This document shows positions 32,118 to 36,587 of a stretch of 36,587 bases of DNA, piece after piece. Each line of letters begins with the position of its first letter. Within the stretch, counting starts at the first letter, position 1. The translations under genes and the position numbers were made by a program. Location of the stretch: assembly GCA_021413845.1 (NCBI GenBank), contig JAIOPP010000085.1:1-36587 (forward strand), read 5' to 3'. A model generated the notes under the pieces. The model was not told the DNA's origin and did not search any database. It saw only the letters and a list, made by a program, of their open reading frames with translations. Origin of the DNA: Planctomycetia bacterium. Its GTDB lineage: Bacteria; Planctomycetota; Planctomycetia; Pirellulales; PNKZ01.

Positions 32118-33923
32118 GTGAAACTCTCATCACTCTCCTTCGTCGCCTTCACGGCGACCTTACTCTCCGCCGCCGCGCTCCGAGCACAGGCCCCCGCCGG
32201 CAACGAGCTCACCAAGTTCGACGCCGCGCTCTTCGCTAAGTTCGACGACGGCGATGGGACGCTGACCAAGGAAGAGGTCGGGGCCTATCCCTGGCTGCGC
32301 TACGACACCGACGGCGACGGCGCGATCTCTAAAGCGGAGTTCCTGCTCGGCAGACTACAAGACCGGCTCGGTGCGCAGCTCGCACCGAACACGGCCGGCT
32401 CCTTCGCCTTGCTCGACTGGACCAACGACGGCAAGCTCTCGGGCGTCGAACTAGATAACGGCCTCTGGCTCAAGTTCGACCTCAACGGCGATAAGATCGT
32501 CGACAAGGGGGAATACCTGACCGGCGGCGGGACCACGCCGACGAATGTTCCCGACGCGCTTCCTAAAGCCGATGCGACGGGCACCTGGAAGAAGCATGTC
32601 GCCGACATTCTGGAGTTCGAGATGCCGGGCGCGCCGGAGCCCACGAAGAAGTCGGCCGAAGAAGTCGGATACCGCTACAGGCTCGACGGCGGCCAAGCCT
32701 CGTACCATGTCTCGGTGAAAGTTCTCAAGAGCGCCCCGGCGGATCCCGACGCGATGCTCGTCAAGGTGTGCGATGCCGTGGCGGCGACGATCCCGGGCGG
32801 ACAGGTCGTCGGTAACGAGAAGATTGCGCTCGGCGGTAATCCCGGTCGCGAACTGATGATCGGCATTCCCGGCAAGCTTCGCTTTCGTCAACAAGTTTTT
32901 ATCGCCCAATCGCGGCTGGTGATAGGAATCGTCCAAGCGAGCGGCGAGACGAGCGTCACGCCTGCCGACGTCGAGCGCTTCTTCGGTTCGCTCAAGTTCG
33001 TCGCCGCCGACAAGCCCGTCCCCGCGCCGGAAGTCGCTACCACGGTGACGCACGCGAAGTTCGTCAAGGCCGTGGCCGACGATGACGACCGCGCGATCAT
33101 CGCGATGTTTCACCCACAAGTCGCTGCCAAGATCAATCCGGCGATGGTTCAGATGCACTTCGACATCAACAAGACCGAGATGGGGGAGATCACCGATACG
33201 AAGTCGTCGCCTCCCGAGATCAAAACCGAAACGATCGACGGCATCGATTACGTGCAGGGCAAACAGACCGTGCAATGCGCCAACGGGCCGATGCAAGTCA
33301 CCACGAGCATCGCCGAGGGAAAGTTGGTCGGCTTTCAACTCGACTCGCCGCGCATCACTCCGGAAATCGTAAATCAACGGATATACGAATACCTCAACGC
33401 CTTGTTGAAAAAAGGAAACGACTCGAAGGATTTCGCCGACAACTTCACGCCCGAATGCGAGAAGTTCGTCCGCACGCTCTTCGATCAAGGTTCCGATCAG
33501 GCCTTGGCGTTGCTCGACCCGCGAGTGGAAAAAGGGTTGAAAGAGAGAGACGAAGTGGCCGACCTCACGCGTGTCCGCAAAACGTTCGGGCCGGTAACGA
33601 AGCTGGAACTAGTGACGTTCCGCGTCGAAGGTACGCCGGAAAAGGGTTTGGATAAATTCAAGCTCGGCTTCGAGGCGACTCGTCCCGGCAAAGCTCCCGC
33701 CACGATCACGATCTTCTACGAAACCGAAGGATTACAAGCGTTCATCATGGGTTATTCGTTCGACGACGAGTTGACCGAAGGTGTCGTCCCGCCGGCTTCC
33801 GGAGTTCCTGCACCTCCGCGTACCGCCCCTCCGCGAGTTGCGCCTCCGTCGACCGACGACGATGTTCCGCCGCCGCCGAAAGCTTCCGCGCCGCCGAAAG
33901 CTCCGGCACCCCCGATTCCCTAA
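32118..33923 (+). CDS. secreted EF-hand protein with PsbP/DUF1795-like insert and DUF3887-like units
   Basis: GTG 32118 is the start, with GGAG at 32107-32110. The 601-residue product has a signal peptide (about 1-24) and four EF loops: the first divergent (FDDGDGTLTKEE, about 42-53), then DTDGDGAISKAE, DWTNDGKLSGVE and DLNGDKIVDKGE (to about 130). Residues about 155-295 read like a PsbP/DUF1795-type beta domain: ILEFEMPGAPEPTKKSAEEV, YHVSVKVLK, ALGGNPGRELMIGIPG, RQQVFIAQSRLVIGIVQ, ERFFGSLKFV. Two DUF3887-like units follow (HAKFVKAVADDDDRAIIAMF..., CEKFVRTLFDQGSDQALALLDP...), then a proline-rich tail ending PAPPIP. The next gene is a tandem duplicate without the PsbP-like insert. Confidence 0.86.
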   Translation: MKLSSLSFVAFTATLLSAAALRAQAPAGNELTKFDAALFAKFDDGDGTLTKEEVGAYPWLRYDTDGDGAISKAEFLLGRLQDRLGAQLAPNTAGSFALLDWTNDGKLSGVELDNGLWLKFDLNGDKIVDKGEYLTGGGTTPTNVPDALPKADATGTWKKHVADILEFEMPGAPEPTKKSAEEVGYRYRLDGGQASYHVSVKVLKSAPADPDAMLVKVCDAVAATIPGGQVVGNEKIALGGNPGRELMIGIPGKLRFRQQVFIAQSRLVIGIVQASGETSVTPADVERFFGSLKFVAADKPVPAPEVATTVTHAKFVKAVADDDDRAIIAMFHPQVAAKINPAMVQMHFDINKTEMGEITDTKSSPPEIKTETIDGIDYVQGKQTVQCANGPMQVTTSIAEGKLVGFQLDSPRITPEIVNQRIYEYLNALLKKGNDSKDFADNFTPECEKFVRTLFDQGSDQALALLDPRVEKGLKERDEVADLTRVRKTFGPVTKLELVTFRVEGTPEKGLDKFKLGFEATRPGKAPATITIFYETEGLQAFIMGYSFDDELTEGVVPPASGVPAPPRTAPPRVAPPSTDDDVPPPPKASAPPKAPAPPIP

Positions 33924-33984
33924 CGACGTGCGCGTTTCACACCCTCTTTGCTTCGACAGAAACATTTTTTCTCGGGAGATCGTC

Positions 33985-35280
33985 GTGTTCCGAATATTTG
34001 GGATGGTTCTTGCCGTCGTCGCGGCGCTGTGCTGCGGCGATTCCGGAAGCGTGCTCGCTCAGCAGCCGGGCATCGCCGGACTTTCGAAGCTCGACGCTAC
34101 GCTTTTCGCCAAATTCGACGACGGCGATGGCGCGCTGACCAAGGAGGAAGTCGGCGAGTATCCCTGGCTCCGTTACGACGTCGACGGCAACGGCGCAATC
34201 TCGAAAGATGAGTTCGTCCTCGGACGATTGCAAGACCGCGTCAGCGCGAATCTCGCACCGAGCACCGCCGGCTCCTTCGCGCTGCTCGATTGGACCAACG
34301 ACGGCAAACTGACCGGAGCCGAGCTCGACGGCGGACTCTGGCTCGAGTTCGACGGCGACGGCGACAAGGTCGTCGACAAAGCCGAATACCTCGCCGGTAA
34401 GAAGTCCGCGCCCCGCACTTCGCCGGACGACGTCGTCCCGGCCCAACATGCGAAGCTGATTAAGGCGCTGACTTCGGACGACGATCGAACGACCCTGGCC
34501 ATGCTGCATACGTTTGCGCGCTCGCGCATCCCGCCGCGCCTCATGCGAATCTATTTCGACATGATCAAATCGGAGATGGGGGCCTTCACCGCCGCCGACG
34601 CCGCCCCCGTCTACAACACCGAAACGATCGAAGGGACCGAATTTCGACGGGCACGACACCGACTTCAGTACGCCAACGGGCCGGTCAACCTCACCGCTTC
34701 GTATCTTCACGGAGTCCTCGCCGGCTTCGATATGGATTCGCCGCAGCTGACCCCCGAGGCGGTTGAAGCCTTTAAATACAAGCGCATCTATGAAATACAG
34801 TTGAGTGATAATCGCAAGGATTTTGTCCGCGAATTCTTACCCCAGTGCGAAAAATTCCTCGGCACCTTGATCGACGTCGGCGCCGACGGCGCGCTGGCCT
34901 TGCTCGACTCCGAATCACAACATACGCTTCGCAACGACGGAACGTTGGAACGGTTGGAGCGCGCACGCCGGACACTCGGACCGATCGCGCGATGGGAACC
35001 GGCGACTCTACTGGTAGACGGCGCAAGAAATAATTGCGTCGAAAAAATCAGCGTCTTTTACGATCTGCATCGAACCGGCAAAGAAGCAGCGTTCGTCGAG
35101 TTCAACTTTATCCTCGAGGGACTGCAGGTAAGCATCATTAATTGCAAAATCGCCGATCCGCTGCAGACTCCGTCACCGGCCGTTCCCGCAGCTCCGGCAG
35201 CACCCGCGCCGCCGCAACTCCCGGCCCCTCCGCGCATCGCTCCGCCGCGAACTTCGTTGCCTGCTCCCCCGATTCCGTAA
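33985..35280 (+). CDS. secreted EF-hand protein with DUF3887-like units (tandem duplicate)
   Basis: GTG 33985 is chosen, with GGGAG at 33974-33978; the frame extends to 33781 over the preceding gene without support. The 431-residue product has a signal peptide (about 1-26, ending VLAQ) and four EF loops nearly identical in order to those of the gene before it: FDDGDGALTKEE, DVDGNGAISKDE, DWTNDGKLTGAE, DGDGDKVVDKAE. It lacks the PsbP-like domain and passes directly into two DUF3887-like units (HAKLIKALTSDDDRTTLAML, CEKFLGTLIDVGADGALALLDS), then a Pro/Ala-rich tail that also ends PAPPIP. It is 61 bases after its duplicate and 59 bases before the caspase-like gene. Confidence 0.87.
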   Translation: MFRIFGMVLAVVAALCCGDSGSVLAQQPGIAGLSKLDATLFAKFDDGDGALTKEEVGEYPWLRYDVDGNGAISKDEFVLGRLQDRVSANLAPSTAGSFALLDWTNDGKLTGAELDGGLWLEFDGDGDKVVDKAEYLAGKKSAPRTSPDDVVPAQHAKLIKALTSDDDRTTLAMLHTFARSRIPPRLMRIYFDMIKSEMGAFTAADAAPVYNTETIEGTEFRRARHRLQYANGPVNLTASYLHGVLAGFDMDSPQLTPEAVEAFKYKRIYEIQLSDNRKDFVREFLPQCEKFLGTLIDVGADGALALLDSESQHTLRNDGTLERLERARRTLGPIARWEPATLLVDGARNNCVEKISVFYDLHRTGKEAAFVEFNFILEGLQVSIINCKIADPLQTPSPAVPAAPAAPAPPQLPAPPRIAPPRTSLPAPPIP

Positions 35281-35339
35281 CTCCCGACCGGAAACCGATC
35301 AAGGCGACGATGAGACACGATGCTAGGTTTCAAAGGACG

Positions 35340-36587
35340 ATGCGAGTGAATCGTAAATGGGTTTCCATATCGGCGTGCGTCGCGTTGCTGATGGCCTCAT
35401 GGAGCGCCGCGGCGGCCGCGCAAGACAACGTAGCGATAGATAAAGTCGAGTGGAATCGCCGCTTGGCCGCGCAGTTCGAGACCGGCATTCGGACGGCGAT
35501 CGTCATCGGAGTCGAAGGCCCGGATCTGTCGAAGATCGGGATGACCATCAAGCGCGAGCAAGGGCCTGCGCCGAAAGCCTGCGCGAACAACGCCGAGCTT
35601 TTCGCCACGCTTTTGACGGAGAATCTCGGCTACCCCCAAGACCAAGTCTTGCTGATGACGCCCGCCGGGGCCGACGACATGCAGCCGCGCCAAGAGAACG
35701 TGGCGCGAGTGCTCAAAGCACGGCTCGATGCCTGCAAGCCCGACGACATAATCCTCGTTTATTTTTCCGGGATGACCGTAGAGCAGGCCGCGCTCTGTTT
35801 GTCCGACTTTCCTGCGAACTTCAACGGCGAACGTGAGAAGGCCGATGCAAGCATGTTGCGGCTCGACGGACTACGCGGGCTTCTGCATCAGTGCCCCGCT
35901 CGGCGGAAGCTGCTCCTCATCGATTGCTGTCACGGCGGTAGGGCCGATCAATTCACGCACGCTTGGCATTCGGTAGCGTTAGGCACCGAATTCCAACAGA
36001 CGACCGGGCTCCTCACCTTGGTGGCGGGTGCTCCCGAAGAAACTCCGAAATCCTACGGCGGATATGGACTCTTCACGAAATCGGTGGCGCGCGGACTCGC
36101 GGGCTCGGCCGATTTCGACCGTAACGGCATCGTCGACAGCGACGAGCTCTATCGCTATCTACTGACGGATGTTTCTTCGGCTATTGCGCGTCTCGACGCA
36201 ACTCTGACGCAAACGCCGACGCGCGTGCTTGGGCAAGACGTGGTCGGGGTATTCGCGCTTTCGCGTCCCACGGGGACGCGACTGCCGCTGCTTAAGGAGC
36301 CGCGGCGCCCCAAGCCCGGCGAAACCTGGACGAATTCGCTCGGCATGAAGTTCGCCTACGTTTCGTCCACGGCGGCGACCCCGATCGGTTCGCCCGAAGA
36401 AGAACCGGCGCATGAAGCCGACGAGTATTTGCACGAGGTCGCGTTGACGAAGCAGCTTTACTACGGCGTCTACGAGGTGACGCAGTCGGAGTATCGGAAG
36501 GTGATGGACGCCGAGCCGAGCTTCTTCTGCGCCGCAGGCGCAGGACGCGATAAAGTCTCGGGACTCGACACCGGCAACTTTCCGGTC
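35340..36587 (+). CDS. caspase-like / FGE-like fusion protein, cut by the window end
   Basis: The frame is open from ATG 35340 to the last base (416 codons). GTG 35346 is an alternative start with better spacing to AAAGGA at 35332-35337. A signal peptide (about 1-28, ASWSAAAAAQ) leads to a caspase-like (C14) domain (about 50-320). It keeps the Cys motif D195-C-C197-H-G-G after KLLLI, but the His motif reads Y141-F-S-G-M145-T, with Met where FSGHG has His. The segment YGLFTKSVARGLAGSADFDRNG contains an EF-like loop followed by ELYRYLL, as in the protein at 6300-8666. From about residue 340 an FGE-sulfatase fold begins (NSLGMKFAY, YYGVYEVTQSEYRKVM) and is interrupted by the window edge. Unlike its paralogue it has no block of N-terminal EF hands; three EF-hand genes precede it instead. 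Confidence 0.87.
   Translation, partial: MRVNRKWVSISACVALLMASWSAAAAAQDNVAIDKVEWNRRLAAQFETGIRTAIVIGVEGPDLSKIGMTIKREQGPAPKACANNAELFATLLTENLGYPQDQVLLMTPAGADDMQPRQENVARVLKARLDACKPDDIILVYFSGMTVEQAALCLSDFPANFNGEREKADASMLRLDGLRGLLHQCPARRKLLLIDCCHGGRADQFTHAWHSVALGTEFQQTTGLLTLVAGAPEETPKSYGGYGLFTKSVARGLAGSADFDRNGIVDSDELYRYLLTDVSSAIARLDATLTQTPTRVLGQDVVGVFALSRPTGTRLPLLKEPRRPKPGETWTNSLGMKFAYVSSTAATPIGSPEEEPAHEADEYLHEVALTKQLYYGVYEVTQSEYRKVMDAEPSFFCAAGAGRDKVSGLDTGNFPV

Noticed and set aside
32451-33488. 345-codon minus-strand frame
   Set aside because: Opposite-strand shadow of the EF-hand gene at 32118; reads as basic low-complexity text.

Overview
The window looks like chromosome of a planctomycete (Planctomycetota, probably Pirellulales-like). 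This rests on two DUF1501 proteins, a DUF1549/DUF1553 protein with a c-type haem motif, many secreted proteins with EF-hand loops written as D-x-N-x-D-G-x-L-S-G-x-E, FGE/SUMF1-type domains fused to caspase-like domains, and high GC. The assignment comes from protein families only. I saw no rRNA, tRNA, CRISPR array or convincing rho-independent terminator.

Layout. (a) 1-5368: the tail of an IS630-type transposase, a secreted glycoside-hydrolase-like protein, and a large glycine-rich autotransporter whose beta-barrel is cut by an in-frame TAA at 4611-4613. The autotransporter is flanked by two inverted, degenerate copies of a short sequence. (b) 5369-10170, minus strand: a three-gene cassette of EF-hand/DUF3887-like protein, EF-hand/caspase-like/FGE-like protein, and pentapeptide-repeat/EF-hand protein. 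(c) 10585-17579, plus strand: S15/CocE-type hydrolase, DUF1501 protein, Kelch-type protein and an EF-hand esterase. (d) 17642-26095, minus strand: a four-gene operon (PQQ-type propeller, large GH42-like protein, DUF1501, DUF1549/DUF1553) with two ATGA stop/start overlaps. (e) 26882 to the window end, plus strand: a tightly packed run of eight genes. Four encode membrane proteins (coiled coil, two DUF3592-type, one short two-helix protein). Three encode secreted EF-hand/DUF3887-like proteins. The last, cut by the window edge, encodes a caspase-like/FGE-like protein.

The main point of interest is that (b) and (e) are two versions of one cassette: a multi-EF-hand protein with paired DUF3887-like units, followed by a caspase-like plus FGE-like protein. 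Both caspase-like domains are altered at the catalytic dyad. The first has lost His and Cys; the second keeps the Cys but has Met in place of His. The FGE-like domain that can be read to its end lacks one of the two copper-binding cysteines. Together with about 30 EF-hand loops in eight proteins, this suggests a calcium-responsive envelope or exported system built partly from pseudoenzymes. That function is inference; the architecture and missing residues are read from the sequence.
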